From: Methanomassiliicoccaceae archaeon
GTDB taxonomy: Archaea > Thermoplasmatota > Thermoplasmata > Methanomassiliicoccales > Methanomethylophilaceae
Length of the DNA: 64,000 nt
NCBI GenBank assembly: GCA_016284295.1
Contig: JAEEOP010000034.1
Coordinates: 1-64,000 of the forward strand
Direction: 5' to 3'
Each line of letters opens with the position of its first letter. The stretch's first letter is position 1. The position numbers and the translations under genes were made by a program. Positions 1 to 9,650 of the stretch are shown one piece after another. A model generated the notes under the pieces. It worked only from the letters and a program-made list of their open reading frames with translations, had not been told where the DNA came from and did no database searches.

Positions 1-183
1 GTTGTTCTTCGTCTCGTTGTCCTCAGGTACGAACTTGCCCTCGAAGTTGAGGTTGTACTTCTCTTTCATCGCCGTAGCGGTCTCGGGGATGATCTTGTAA
101 TCCCAGTCCTCCTCAGGGACCTTCTTTCCCTTGAGGAATCTCTCGTAGACGTCAGTTACGGTCAGGAACCTAGTTGCAGCCAT
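1..183 (-). CDS. mtmB: Monomethylamine methyltransferase MtmB-like, N-terminal fragment (runs off window start)
   Basis: Reverse-strand reading from ATG 183-181: MAATRFLTVTDVYERFLKGKKVPEEDWDYKIIPETATAMKEKYNLNFEGKFVPED, which parallels the N-terminus of the complete MtmB at 1411. It lies directly downstream of mtmC. Confidence 0.75.
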   Translation of the reverse strand, partial: MAATRFLTVTDVYERFLKGKKVPEEDWDYKIIPETATAMKEKYNLNFEGKFVPEDNETKNN

Positions 184-199
184 CGTGAAACCCTCCTTT

Positions 200-838
200 T
201 CAGTTTCCGGTGAGCTGGTCCACCAGGGTGATGATTTCGTTCGCAGTCTCTGAGTAGCCGTCAGCTCCGATCTCGTCGCACCACTCTTTCGAGCAGGGTG
301 CTCCTCCGAAGATGGCCTTGTAGGGTGCCTCCATCTCCTTGATGGTCTCGACGATCTCCCTCTGGGATTCCAGAGTGGTGGTCATCAGAGCAGATCCTCC
401 GCACACCTGCGCGTTGTTCTCCTCTGCCGCATCCATGAAGTCCATAGCGGATGCGTCGGGTCCAAGGTCGATGACGTTGTAGCCTGCTCCCCTGAGCATG
501 GCACAGCAGACGTTCTTACCGATCTCATGGATGTCTCCTTCAACAGTACCCATGACAACGGTACCCTTCAAGTTTCCCTCACCAGCCTCCATCAGCGGTT
601 TGAGGATGTTGAGCGCAGCTTCCATGGTCTTGGATGCCGCAACGACCTGGGGTAGGTAGATCTCTGCCTTGTCGAACCTTACTCCGATGGTCTCCATTCC
701 TTTTCCGAGTCCCTCACCGATGATGGTTCCGATGTCCATCTTCGCATCGATTGCTTTCTGGGTTGCCTCCTGGGCAAGCTTGATGTTCCAAGTCTCGACG
801 GACTTCTTCAGGTCCGCCAGGATGTCCTCGTTTGCCAT
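200..838 (-). CDS. mtmC: Methylamine corrinoid protein (MtmC-like)
   Basis: ORF translation contains the B12-binding signature EGDIHEIGKN. Start chosen at MANEDILADL (838). TGA stop. Confidence 0.88.
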   Translation of the reverse strand: MANEDILADLKKSVETWNIKLAQEATQKAIDAKMDIGTIIGEGLGKGMETIGVRFDKAEIYLPQVVAASKTMEAALNILKPLMEAGEGNLKGTVVMGTVEGDIHEIGKNVCCAMLRGAGYNVIDLGPDASAMDFMDAAEENNAQVCGGSALMTTTLESQREIVETIKEMEAPYKAIFGGAPCSKEWCDEIGADGYSETANEIITLVDQLTGN

Positions 839-1410
839 TTTAATTTCCTCCTTTTTACAGCCGCCGTTCAAGCCGGTTCTTTGCTGTCTAATAGTAAGTA
901 AAAGCTGGTAGATATTTAATAATTTTGGTCCTTTACAAAATTGAAAAAACCATGTATAAAAAACCTCGTTTTCATTGTTAAATGTTCATTACAAAATATA
1001 TAAATTTTATTTTGGTTGATTAATCCAACAAGATAAATATTAAATAAAATCAATAAAAAATGTACTTAAATATACATTATTTTTATTGATTAAATCATCA
1101 AAATATTATCAAAAAATGCTAAAATTGAGTGATTATCCCCTAAAATATTGATTTTGTCAATAATTTTATTTAACGCTTCCTCATTTTTTCGCGTATAGTA
1201 TATCCCGAGTTTGGACGTTTAAATCATTTTCGCTGTGATGGCCGTCTAAGTGTAACATTACAAGTAAAACAAGCAAAAGCAAGGTTATTAATTGGGATTG
1301 TAATGGACCAGTATGCAACACAGGACGGGGGACAGCAGTCTTAATGGTACTTTAACAACGGAGTACGTCCCCGTCCGTCCGTTCCGCGAGGCATCTAGGG
1401 AGGCAACATC

Positions 1411-2793
1411 ATGACCGCACGCAGATATGTCGATGTTTTCGATACGTACAACCGCTTCGTGGACGGAGACAGGATCCTGGAGAAGGATTGGGACAGCTAC
1501 ATCGTCCCCAATGCGGTAGCTCTGATGAAGAAGCGCTACGGGATCAAGTTCGGCAACAAGATCATCCCTGAGGATCAGGATCTCATCGACCGCCTGTTCG
1601 TCGCGGGTATCGACCTCCTCATCACTACAGGTATCTACAATATAGATACAGGGACACGCATGAAGATCACAGAGGATGAGATCTACGAGGGTCTGAAGAT
1701 GGCCCCCAAGAAGCTTACTCTCGGAGAGGGCAAGGATTCTGTCGAGTGCGCGGCCCGCAGGGGCAACGTCATCAACAAGCCCGTGATAGAGGGCGGACCC
1801 ACCGGAGCCCCTCTTTCCGAGGAGATATATTCTACTGTAATAGAGTCGTACGCGCAGGAGCCTGTCGTCGATTCCATCGTGACCGGTGTGCTAAGCACGG
1901 TCAAGGGCCACACGGCCGTGAAGAACACCCCGTGGGAGGTCAGGGCCACTCTGGCGGAGCTGAGCTATGTCCATAATGCACTGTACTCCGCGGGAAGGCC
2001 GGGTCTTGCCATCTAGGGCCCCCAGACCCCTCTGACTCCGCAGGGACGCATCGTCGCCGACCTGCACGACCAGACGGGTATGAAGCATTCCGATCTCCAT
2101 GAATGCTCCCAGCTGAACGAGCTGAAGATCGACATGTCGATGCTGAACATGATCGCCGCATGGCATATGTCGGGTGACAACATCCTCATCGAGCAGATGC
2201 CTATCGTCGGAGGGTACTGCGGAGGCGTCGAGGAGACCGCCATCTGCGATGTCGCCACATCGATAGCTTCCTTCGCGCTTCTCAACGCGGACATACACCT
2301 GGGCGGACCGATCCATGTGAGGTGGGGTACCACGACCAACAGGCAGTCCCTGCAGGTCGCGGCCCACACGGCCATGGCCCTGGACACTAACACTGATCTT
2401 CTGTTGGCCAACCAGTACTACACCATGGCCGGACCCTGTACGGAGATGAACCTTCTTGAGATCGCCGCCCAGGCCATGTGCGACACCGCATCCGGAAGGG
2501 AGCTGCTCTCGGGAGTGGCATCCGCCAAAGGGGTCAGGATCGATATGGTCACCGGAATGGAGGCCAGGATGATGGGCGAGGCGTCCATGGCCGCATGCGG
2601 CATGGAGGTGTCCGAGGTGAACGACATCGTGGAGAGGGTCCTGAACTGGTATGAGAAATCCTATTACCAGCCTCCCAAGAGCAAGACCTTCCAGGAATCG
2701 TACGATGTGGAGAGCATTAAGCCGAACGCTGAGTACATCTCCGTCTACGACAGCGCTCTGAACATCCTGTCCAACTGCGGTATAGATTTCTGA
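1411..2793 (+). CDS. mtmB: Monomethylamine methyltransferase MtmB with in-frame TAG (pyrrolysine) at 2014-2016
   Basis: ORFs 1411-2016 and 2080-2793 share one frame and are separated only by TAG in GRPGLAI[TAG]GPQTPLTPQG, the known MtmB Pyl position. TGA stop. Confidence 0.96.
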
Positions 2794-2962
2794 ATCGGTT
2801 TTATAGTTGAAAGCCGATACGTCGCACCATGTAGGCGTAGACGAGCTGCTTTGAGGTTATCGGACAGTGCGCACTCTATACTGTCAATTCCAATCTGTGA
2901 TCGTTGCCCAGTCTACATGCTAAATGTGAAATATATAAAGAAAGCGGGATTTTTGCGAAATC

Positions 2963-2970
2963 TTTATATA
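2963..2970 (+). promoter_or_regulatory. Likely TATA box for pylT/pylSBCD
   Basis: tttatata about 26 nt upstream of the pylT 5' end (2996). Confidence 0.5.
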
Positions 2971-2995
2971 TGAACATCAAACTTTACCCCACGTT

Positions 2996-3066
2996 GGAGG
3001 GCGCTCCGGCGAGCAAACGGGTCTCTAAAACCTGTAAGCGGGGTTCGACCCCCCGGCCTTTCGCCA
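2996..3066 (+). tRNA. pylT: tRNA-Pyl (CUA anticodon), CCA encoded
   Basis: GGAGGGC acceptor pairs with GCCTTTC; D stem GCTC/GAGC with CGGC loop; anticodon arm ACGGGT-CTCTAAA-ACCTGT (6 bp, CTA anticodon); T arm CGGGG-TTCGACC-CCCCG; then G-CCA. Located 17 nt upstream of pylS. Confidence 0.95.
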
Positions 3067-3083
3067 TCATTACGGTAGATAAC

Positions 3084-3905
3084 ATGGGTGTCAAGTTCAC
3101 AGATTCTCAGATACAGCATCTGATGGAATACGGGGACAACGATTGGTCGGATGCTGAGTTCGAGGATGCTGCGGCCAGGGACAAGGAGTTCTCGAGCCAG
3201 TTCTCAAAGCTCAAATCGGCCAACGACAAAGGCCTCAAGGATGTGATCGCCAATCCCCGCAACGACCTGACCGACCTGGAGAACAGAATCAGGGACAAGC
3301 TTAGATCCCGCGGTTTCATCGAGGTGCACACACCCATCTTCGTTTCAAAGGCGGCTCTCGCCAAGATGACCATCACGGAGGACCACCCGCTCTTCAAGCA
3401 GGTCTTCTGGATAGATGACAAGAGGGCCCTCAGGCCCATGCACGCCATGAACCTGTACAGGGTCATGAGGGAGCTCAGGGACCACACCGACGGTCCGGTG
3501 AAGATATTCGAAATCGGATCGTGCTTCAGGAAGGAGTCCAAGAGCTCCACGCATCTGGAGGAGTTCACGATGCTCAACCTGGTCGAGCTCGGACCCGACG
3601 GGGATGCCATGGACCACCTGAAGATGTACATCGACGACATCATGTCCGCCGTAGGCGTGGAGTACACCACATCCCGCGAGGAATCTGACGTTTACGTGGA
3701 GACGCTGGACGTGGAGATCGACGGCACTGAGGTCGCTTCCGGCGCAATAGGCCCGCACAAGCTCGACCCCGCTCACGACATCCACGAGCCCTGGGCAGGA
3801 ATAGGATTCGGTCTCGAGCGCCTGCTCATGCTGAAGAACGGCAAGAGCAACGCGAAGAAGACCGGCAAGAGCATCACATACCTCAACGGATACAAGATGG
3901 ACTGA
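3084..3905 (+). CDS. pylS: Pyrrolysyl-tRNA synthetase, short form without an N-terminal tRNA-binding domain
   Basis: 273 aa from ATG 3084: MGVKFTDSQIQHLMEYG...TITEDHPLFKQVFWIDDKRALRPM...FEIGSCFRKES...EEFTMLNLVE...GIGFGLERLLML. PylRS catalytic domain only. Confidence 0.95.
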   Translation: MGVKFTDSQIQHLMEYGDNDWSDAEFEDAAARDKEFSSQFSKLKSANDKGLKDVIANPRNDLTDLENRIRDKLRSRGFIEVHTPIFVSKAALAKMTITEDHPLFKQVFWIDDKRALRPMHAMNLYRVMRELRDHTDGPVKIFEIGSCFRKESKSSTHLEEFTMLNLVELGPDGDAMDHLKMYIDDIMSAVGVEYTTSREESDVYVETLDVEIDGTEVASGAIGPHKLDPAHDIHEPWAGIGFGLERLLMLKNGKSNAKKTGKSITYLNGYKMD

Positions 3906-3910
3906 TCGCC

Positions 3911-4966
3911 ATGATAGCAGAGACCGTCGCCAAGGCCGAAAGGACAGGGAAGCTGACCACCGACGAGATCTTCGAGCTGATGTCCGCCAAAGACCCTGCG
4001 GACCTCGAGCAGCTTTACGCCGCCGCGAGAAGGGTCAGGGACAGGGAGTTCGGGAAGAAGATCTTCACATACGGTTTCGTATACTTCTCCACATACTGCA
4101 AGAACAACTGCACGTTCTGCTACTACAGGGCAACCAACAACGGCATCGACCGTTACAGGAAGACGAAGGAGGAGATCGTGGAGCTCTCCGCGAGCCTGCA
4201 GGATGCAGGGATAAACCTGTCCGACCTGACGATGGGCGAGGACCCCACGATGTATGCCGACGGCTACTCCAAGCTCCTCGACATAATCTCCTCCGTGCAC
4301 GACGAGGTCGGCATCAACATCATGGCGTCCCCGGGTGCGCTGCCGCAGGAGATGTTCTCGATAGTTAGGGATGCCGGTGCGGATTGGTACGCCTGCTATC
4401 AGGAGACGTACAACAGGCCCCTGTTCGAGAAGCTGAGGCTGAACCAGAGTTACGACGACCGCCGCAACCAGAAGGTCTGGGCCATGGAGGCCGGGCTTCT
4501 GGCGGAGGACGGTATGATGATCGGTCTCGGGGAGTCGGTCAGGGACAGGGCGGAGACCATCCAGGAGATGAGCTCGCTGGGTTGCGGCCAGGTGCGTGCG
4601 ATGACGTTCGTGCCGCAGGTCGGCACCCCTATGCAGGATTTCACACCTTACGATTCGACGGAGGAGCTGAAGGCCATCGCCATCATGAGGCTCCTCAACC
4701 AGGACAAGCTGATCCCGTGCAGCCTCGATGTCGAGGGCATCGCAGGATTGAAGACGAGAATCAACGCCGGGGCCAACGTGGTCACATCCATCGTCCCTCC
4801 CAGCAAGCATCTGGCCGGAGTGGCGCAGCACGAGCTGGACATCGAGAACGGCAACCGTTCCGTCGAGCATGTGTTCGAGATGCTCGAGGACATGGGCCAC
4901 CACCACGCATCCTCGGCGGAGTACAGATCGTTTCTCAACGAGCACAGGCCCAAGAGGGTGGCCTGA
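3911..4966 (+). CDS. pylB: Methylornithine synthase PylB (radical SAM)
   Basis: CKNNCTFCYYR (CxxxCxxC); lies between pylS and pylC. Confidence 0.94.
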   Translation: MIAETVAKAERTGKLTTDEIFELMSAKDPADLEQLYAAARRVRDREFGKKIFTYGFVYFSTYCKNNCTFCYYRATNNGIDRYRKTKEEIVELSASLQDAGINLSDLTMGEDPTMYADGYSKLLDIISSVHDEVGINIMASPGALPQEMFSIVRDAGADWYACYQETYNRPLFEKLRLNQSYDDRRNQKVWAMEAGLLAEDGMMIGLGESVRDRAETIQEMSSLGCGQVRAMTFVPQVGTPMQDFTPYDSTEELKAIAIMRLLNQDKLIPCSLDVEGIAGLKTRINAGANVVTSIVPPSKHLAGVAQHELDIENGNRSVEHVFEMLEDMGHHHASSAEYRSFLNEHRPKRVA

Positions 4967-6126
4967 TGAGGATCGCCATCGTCGGCGGGGCGCTCCAGGG
5001 AATGGAGGCCGTGCTGCTGGCCAAGGCCGCCGGGTACGAGACCATCGTCCTTGACAGGAAACCCGGGGCGCCGGCGATGTCGCTGTGCGACGAACCGATC
5101 AACCTGGATCCCACCAAGGATCCCGAAGGGGCGTTGAGGATCTTCCAGGGATGCGACGCCGTCATACCCGCATGCGAGGAGATGGATCTCCTGAAGGTGC
5201 TGGACGGCATGAAGGACAGGATGGGCGTGCCGCTGCTCTTCGACCTGGCATCGTACAACATCTCAAGTTCCAAGAACAGGTCCAACGAGATCATGGCATC
5301 CGTAGGGGTCCCCCTGCCGCGGCCGTGGCCGGATTGCGGGTTCCCCGCCATAGTGAAGCCCGCCTCCCAGAGCGGGAGCATAGGCGTCAGCGTCGCCTAC
5401 AACGAGGACGATGTGAAGAGGGGGCTGGAGACGGTGAAGGCGTTGCATGACGAACCTGTCATCCAGGAGTTCGTGCACGGCAAGAGCGTGTCCATAGAGG
5501 TCATAGGCAACGGTACCAAGGCCACTTCCTACGTCACCACCGAGGTATGTCTGGATTTCAATTACGATTGCAAGATGGTCAGATGCAACCCCAACATCAT
5601 GTCGCAGGATGACTGCGACCTGTTCGGGAAGATAGGCATCGATGTGGCCGAGGCCATCGGGCTCAACGCCCTGATGGACGTAGAGGCCATACTCACGCCC
5701 AGGGGCCTGAGGGTCCTGGAGATCGATGCACGCATCCCCAGCCAGACACCTGCCGCCATCCAGGCGGCCACGGGGATAAACCTTCTTGAGGAGCTTGTCA
5801 CCACGGCCCTGGGGAAGCCTGCAGGAAGGGGATCTACAGGCGGATGCGCCGTTTACCGCCATATATACCTGAAGAACGGCGAATTGCGTTCCAGCGGAGA
5901 GAAGGAGTTCGGACATGTCGTGAGGCCGAGATTCGAGCCCGGGCTGTTCGGTTCCGAGAACTCCATCACCGATTACGAGCCCGGGAAGGATGAGTGGCAC
6001 GCCACCCTCATAAGCACGGGAAGGACGGAGCAGGAGGCCGACGAGAAGGCGGCCGCATGCATATCCAAGGCCCTGGATGAATGCTCGCTGGATGAGTTCC
6101 TCGACGGAACGCCGGAGATGATCTGA
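4966..6126 (+). CDS. pylC: Pyrrolysine biosynthesis ligase PylC
   Basis: ATP-grasp-like protein MRIAIVGGALQGMEAVLLAKAAGYETIVLDRKPGAPAMSLCDEPI; ATGA overlap with pylB. Confidence 0.93.
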   Translation: MRIAIVGGALQGMEAVLLAKAAGYETIVLDRKPGAPAMSLCDEPINLDPTKDPEGALRIFQGCDAVIPACEEMDLLKVLDGMKDRMGVPLLFDLASYNISSSKNRSNEIMASVGVPLPRPWPDCGFPAIVKPASQSGSIGVSVAYNEDDVKRGLETVKALHDEPVIQEFVHGKSVSIEVIGNGTKATSYVTTEVCLDFNYDCKMVRCNPNIMSQDDCDLFGKIGIDVAEAIGLNALMDVEAILTPRGLRVLEIDARIPSQTPAAIQAATGINLLEELVTTALGKPAGRGSTGGCAVYRHIYLKNGELRSSGEKEFGHVVRPRFEPGLFGSENSITDYEPGKDEWHATLISTGRTEQEADEKAAACISKALDECSLDEFLDGTPEMI

Positions 6127-6935
6127 TGACAAGACTAACGCCCGATCTCATAGAAGGGGTGCCTGATGACACCATAGACCTTGATTCGAAGCTCATGAAG
6201 ATGTGCGGGAAGACCGTGAAGCAGATCGCCCTGGAGGGGGCAGGCGTCGACCACGACGTCGATTTCTCCAAGGTCAGGGTCGCCGTGATCCCCATCACAT
6301 CCGGTATGGGTGTCATCGGCGGATTCTCGCAGTCGGTGGATGCCATCGTCAAGAGGCTCGGCATGCAGAGCTACGTCACAAAGGGCACGGATGTCAACGG
6401 ATTCTCCCAGGCGATCAACGACGGCGTGGACATGATCATGATGGCTGACGATGCGATGTTCGTCGCCTACAACGTCCATGCCGCCAGGAGCACCAACAAC
6501 TCCTGGGGGACCGCGATGGGATATGCGGTGGCGTTGAAGAACGCCGCAGGCGGGGTCAAGGGGAAGGATGTCCTGGTCATCGGCGCCGGCCTCGTCGGTA
6601 CAGAGGCGGTGCAGATCCTCAAGTCCTGGGGAGCCAACGTATCCGTCACGGACATCAAGTTCGAGAAGGCCAAGGCCCTGGAGGAGAAGTTCGGTGTGAA
6701 GGCCCTGCAGGATGTGGAGTCCGCACTGTCGTCCCACAAATACATACTGAACGCCGCACCCGCGATATTCCCCGGAAGGTTGATCATGGAAGGCGCGGTC
6801 GTCTCCACCCCCGGAGTCCCCCATTACTTTGACGAGGAGGGCAGGAAGAAGGCCAAGGCGATCATACACGACCCGCTGGAGATCGGAACTGCGATGATGG
6901 CCGTCAACAGCGCATTGTTCACAATGAAGCAATGA
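6126..6935 (+). CDS. pylD: Pyrrolysine biosynthesis dehydrogenase PylD
   Basis: MTRLTPDLIEGVPDDTIDLDSKL...Rossmann motif VLVIGAGLVGTEAVQIL; overlaps the pylC stop. Confidence 0.93.
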   Translation: MTRLTPDLIEGVPDDTIDLDSKLMKMCGKTVKQIALEGAGVDHDVDFSKVRVAVIPITSGMGVIGGFSQSVDAIVKRLGMQSYVTKGTDVNGFSQAINDGVDMIMMADDAMFVAYNVHAARSTNNSWGTAMGYAVALKNAAGGVKGKDVLVIGAGLVGTEAVQILKSWGANVSVTDIKFEKAKALEEKFGVKALQDVESALSSHKYILNAAPAIFPGRLIMEGAVVSTPGVPHYFDEEGRKKAKAIIHDPLEIGTAMMAVNSALFTMKQ

Positions 6936-7007
6936 ATTCCCTTGGGCGGAACACCCGTCCGACAGGGACCGAACGGCGTTAATACTGGTTGCGTCTAGGT
7001 GGTCGCC

Positions 7008-7343
7008 ATGGGATTGGTAGGTCTGGCATGGGTCATATTCGGCGGCATGCTTGAACCGATGTGGGTCATCGGCCTGAAGAAGTACAGCGAGAAGCACTCG
7101 GTATTCTGGTTCATCTTCACGGTCATCATGATGTACGCCAGCCCCATGTGCCTGGCATTTGCCATGGCGGACGACATGTCCGTCGGTGTCGCCTACTCCA
7201 TCTGGACCGGGCTGGGCGCCGTGTTCGCCATGCTGGTCGGGATCATCCTGTTCAAGGAGAAGGTCGAACGCATCAAGATCCTACTGGTGCTGATGATCAT
7301 CGCCGGCGTGGTCGGACTAGAACTATCGACGGTGGTAGCATGA
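7008..7343 (+). CDS. Small multidrug resistance (SMR) family transporter subunit, SugE/Gdx-like
   Basis: MGLVGLAWVIFGGMLEPMWVIGLKKYSEKHS, four-TM SMR length and motif. Confidence 0.8.
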   Translation: MGLVGLAWVIFGGMLEPMWVIGLKKYSEKHSVFWFIFTVIMMYASPMCLAFAMADDMSVGVAYSIWTGLGAVFAMLVGIILFKEKVERIKILLVLMIIAGVVGLELSTVVA

Positions 7344-7663
7344 ACAAGCTGTGGATCTACATCTTCATCGGAGGCATCTTCGAGACCGTATGGGCGACGA
7401 CCATGAGCTTCTCAAAGACGTTCACCGACCCGTTCTGGACCATCGTCACGCTTGCTGTGATGCCTGTCAGCGTCATATTCCTCTACAAAGCGCTCGACAA
7501 AGGGCTCCCCACCGGACCTTCCTACGCGGTATGGGTGGGCATCGGCGCCATAGGGGCGGTCATCGTGAGCATAGCCATGGGCGATGTCCCGAACATATTC
7601 GGCTTCATCTCCATAGGGGTGCTCCTGGCGGGCGTCATCGGACTGAATCTGGTCACCGAATGA
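7340..7663 (+). CDS. SMR family transporter subunit (second of pair)
   Basis: MNKLWIYIFIGGIFETVWATTMSFSK...YAVWVGIGAIGAV; ATGA overlap with the preceding SMR gene. Confidence 0.82.
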   Translation: MNKLWIYIFIGGIFETVWATTMSFSKTFTDPFWTIVTLAVMPVSVIFLYKALDKGLPTGPSYAVWVGIGAIGAVIVSIAMGDVPNIFGFISIGVLLAGVIGLNLVTE

Positions 7664-7735
7664 CCGTTTCCAACGAGGGCTGGTTGCTTCGCTACCCTTT
7701 TTATATTATTTTTAATAGTACGAGTGAGGACAGAA

Positions 7736-8599
7736 ATGACACTCAGACTAGGTGTTCCGAACAAAGGCAGGCTGAATGAGAGGGCCATCGAGCTTCTCGC
7801 CAGATCGGGGATCGATCTCGGGGACGACATCGGAAGGAGGCTCTACCTGAAGGCCAAGAATCAGGATATCGAGGTCATATTCGTCAGGGCGCAGGACGTT
7901 CCCGTGTTCGTGGCGGAGGGGGCCATCGACATGGGAATCACGGGCATAGACGAGACCGCCGAATCGGGCAAGGATCTCAGGAAGCTGCTCGACCTGCAGT
8001 TCGGATTCTGTCATCTCGCCGTCGCTGTTCCGGAGAAGTCGGGCATAACCGATGCATCCCAGATCAAGAACGGTTCCAAGGTTGCAACATCCTTCCCCAA
8101 CCTCACCAGGAAGTACTTCCAGGAGATGGGCAAGGAAATGAGGATCATCACTGTCACGGGCGCATGCGAGATCATGCCCTACCTCGGTGTCGCTGATTTC
8201 ATCGTGGACCTGGTGTCCACCGGATCCACGCTCAAGACCAACAGGCTGGTCGAGGTCGGGTCCATCATCGAGTCGCAGGCCGTCGTCATCGCCTCCGATG
8301 CGGCCATCGAGTCGAAGGGTCAATTCATCCAGGATGTTGTCGACTCGTTCGAGAGCGTCATCATCGCCGAGGACAAGAAGTACCTTATGGCGGACATCCC
8401 CAAGGACAAGCTGAAGGAGGTCGAGAGCATCCTGCCTGGAATAGGCGGACCCACAGTGCTCGAGATCGCCGGCAACCCCGGATATCTGGCAGTCCACGCC
8501 GTTATCGACGGCAAGGACGTGTTCAGGGCCATAGCGGACCTGAAGAGGCTGGGTGCGAAAGGCATCCTCACCACGCCCATCGAGAGGCTGGTGAACTGA
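7736..8599 (+). CDS. hisG: ATP phosphoribosyltransferase (long form)
   Basis: MTLRLGVPNKGRLNERAIELL...; about 287 aa. Confidence 0.93.
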   Translation: MTLRLGVPNKGRLNERAIELLARSGIDLGDDIGRRLYLKAKNQDIEVIFVRAQDVPVFVAEGAIDMGITGIDETAESGKDLRKLLDLQFGFCHLAVAVPEKSGITDASQIKNGSKVATSFPNLTRKYFQEMGKEMRIITVTGACEIMPYLGVADFIVDLVSTGSTLKTNRLVEVGSIIESQAVVIASDAAIESKGQFIQDVVDSFESVIIAEDKKYLMADIPKDKLKEVESILPGIGGPTVLEIAGNPGYLAVHAVIDGKDVFRAIADLKRLGAKGILTTPIERLVN

Positions 8600-8600
8600 C

Positions 8601-9650
8601 ATGGACAGGAGCGTCATGAGGGAGACGACCAGGGACTTCACCAGGTACTACAACCCGGAACTCCACGGTGAGCTGAGGCTGGACACCAACACGAACGTCC
8701 TCGGTTCCAACCCAGCTGCGGAGAAGTACCTGCGCGAGAACTCGTGGAACCTCAACGGATACCCCAACACGTACTCCGACGGTCTCAGGCAGGCGCTGGC
8801 TGAACTGTACGGGCTGGAGACGGACAATATCATCGCCGGCAACGGATCTGACGAGATGCTGGATGTCGTATTCAAGACGTTCACCAACATGGGGGACAAC
8901 TCCGTCGTCCCCGTTCCCTCGTACACCCTGTACGATTATTTCGTAAAGCTCAACGGCGGGAAGGTCAACGAGGTCGATCTGACCGAGGACTTCCAGCTGG
9001 ATGTGGACGGCATCGTCAGGAGCGATGCCAAGGTGGCCATCATGCCGTCGCCCAACAACCCCACCGGGAACTGCTTCAGGAGGAAGGACATAGAGGAGAT
9101 CCTCTCCAGGTTCGACGGCATCGTCGTCGTGGATGAGGCGTACACCGAGTATGCGGACGAATCCTTCGTCAGGCGCGTGGAGGAGTTCGACAACCTCATC
9201 GTTCTGAGGACGTTCTCCAAGGCATACGCCATGGCCGCCCTCCGCATAGGATACGCGGTGACCAACAAGTCCCTGGCGGACATGATGCTCTGCGTGAAGA
9301 TCCCCTACTCGCTCAATATGGTGAGCGAGGGAGCGGCCATCGCGGCGGTGAAGGATCAGGAGTTCATCAGGCGCAGCGTGGCCATGGTCAAGGAGCAGAG
9401 GCCCAAGCTCGATGCAGGTCTGAGGAAGCTGGGCTTCGAGACGTTCCCATCGGATTCCAATTTCATACTCGCCAGATCGCCAGTGGACCACAAGGTCCTG
9501 GTGGACGGTCTCAAGCAGCGCGGCGTCCTCATCAGGGACTTCGGCGCGAAGCGCAGGACAGAGAACTGCGTCAGGACGACAGTCGGCACCGAGAAGGACA
9601 ACAGGCTTCTTCTGGAGAAGGCTGAAGAGGTGATCTCAGGATGCCGCTGA
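8601..9650 (+). CDS. hisC: Histidinol-phosphate aminotransferase
   Basis: LDTNTNVLGSNPAA...PSPNNPTGN...RTFSKAYAMAALRIGYAV. Confidence 0.92.
   Translation: MDRSVMRETTRDFTRYYNPELHGELRLDTNTNVLGSNPAAEKYLRENSWNLNGYPNTYSDGLRQALAELYGLETDNIIAGNGSDEMLDVVFKTFTNMGDNSVVPVPSYTLYDYFVKLNGGKVNEVDLTEDFQLDVDGIVRSDAKVAIMPSPNNPTGNCFRRKDIEEILSRFDGIVVVDEAYTEYADESFVRRVEEFDNLIVLRTFSKAYAMAALRIGYAVTNKSLADMMLCVKIPYSLNMVSEGAAIAAVKDQEFIRRSVAMVKEQRPKLDAGLRKLGFETFPSDSNFILARSPVDHKVLVDGLKQRGVLIRDFGAKRRTENCVRTTVGTEKDNRLLLEKAEEVISGCR

Noticed and set aside
3773-4945. 390-aa minus-strand ORF opposite pylB
   Set aside because: Antisense to PylB, no recognisable domain.
4384-4965. N-terminal extension of the pylC ORF
   Set aside because: Region is PylB in another frame; PylC begins at ATG 4966.
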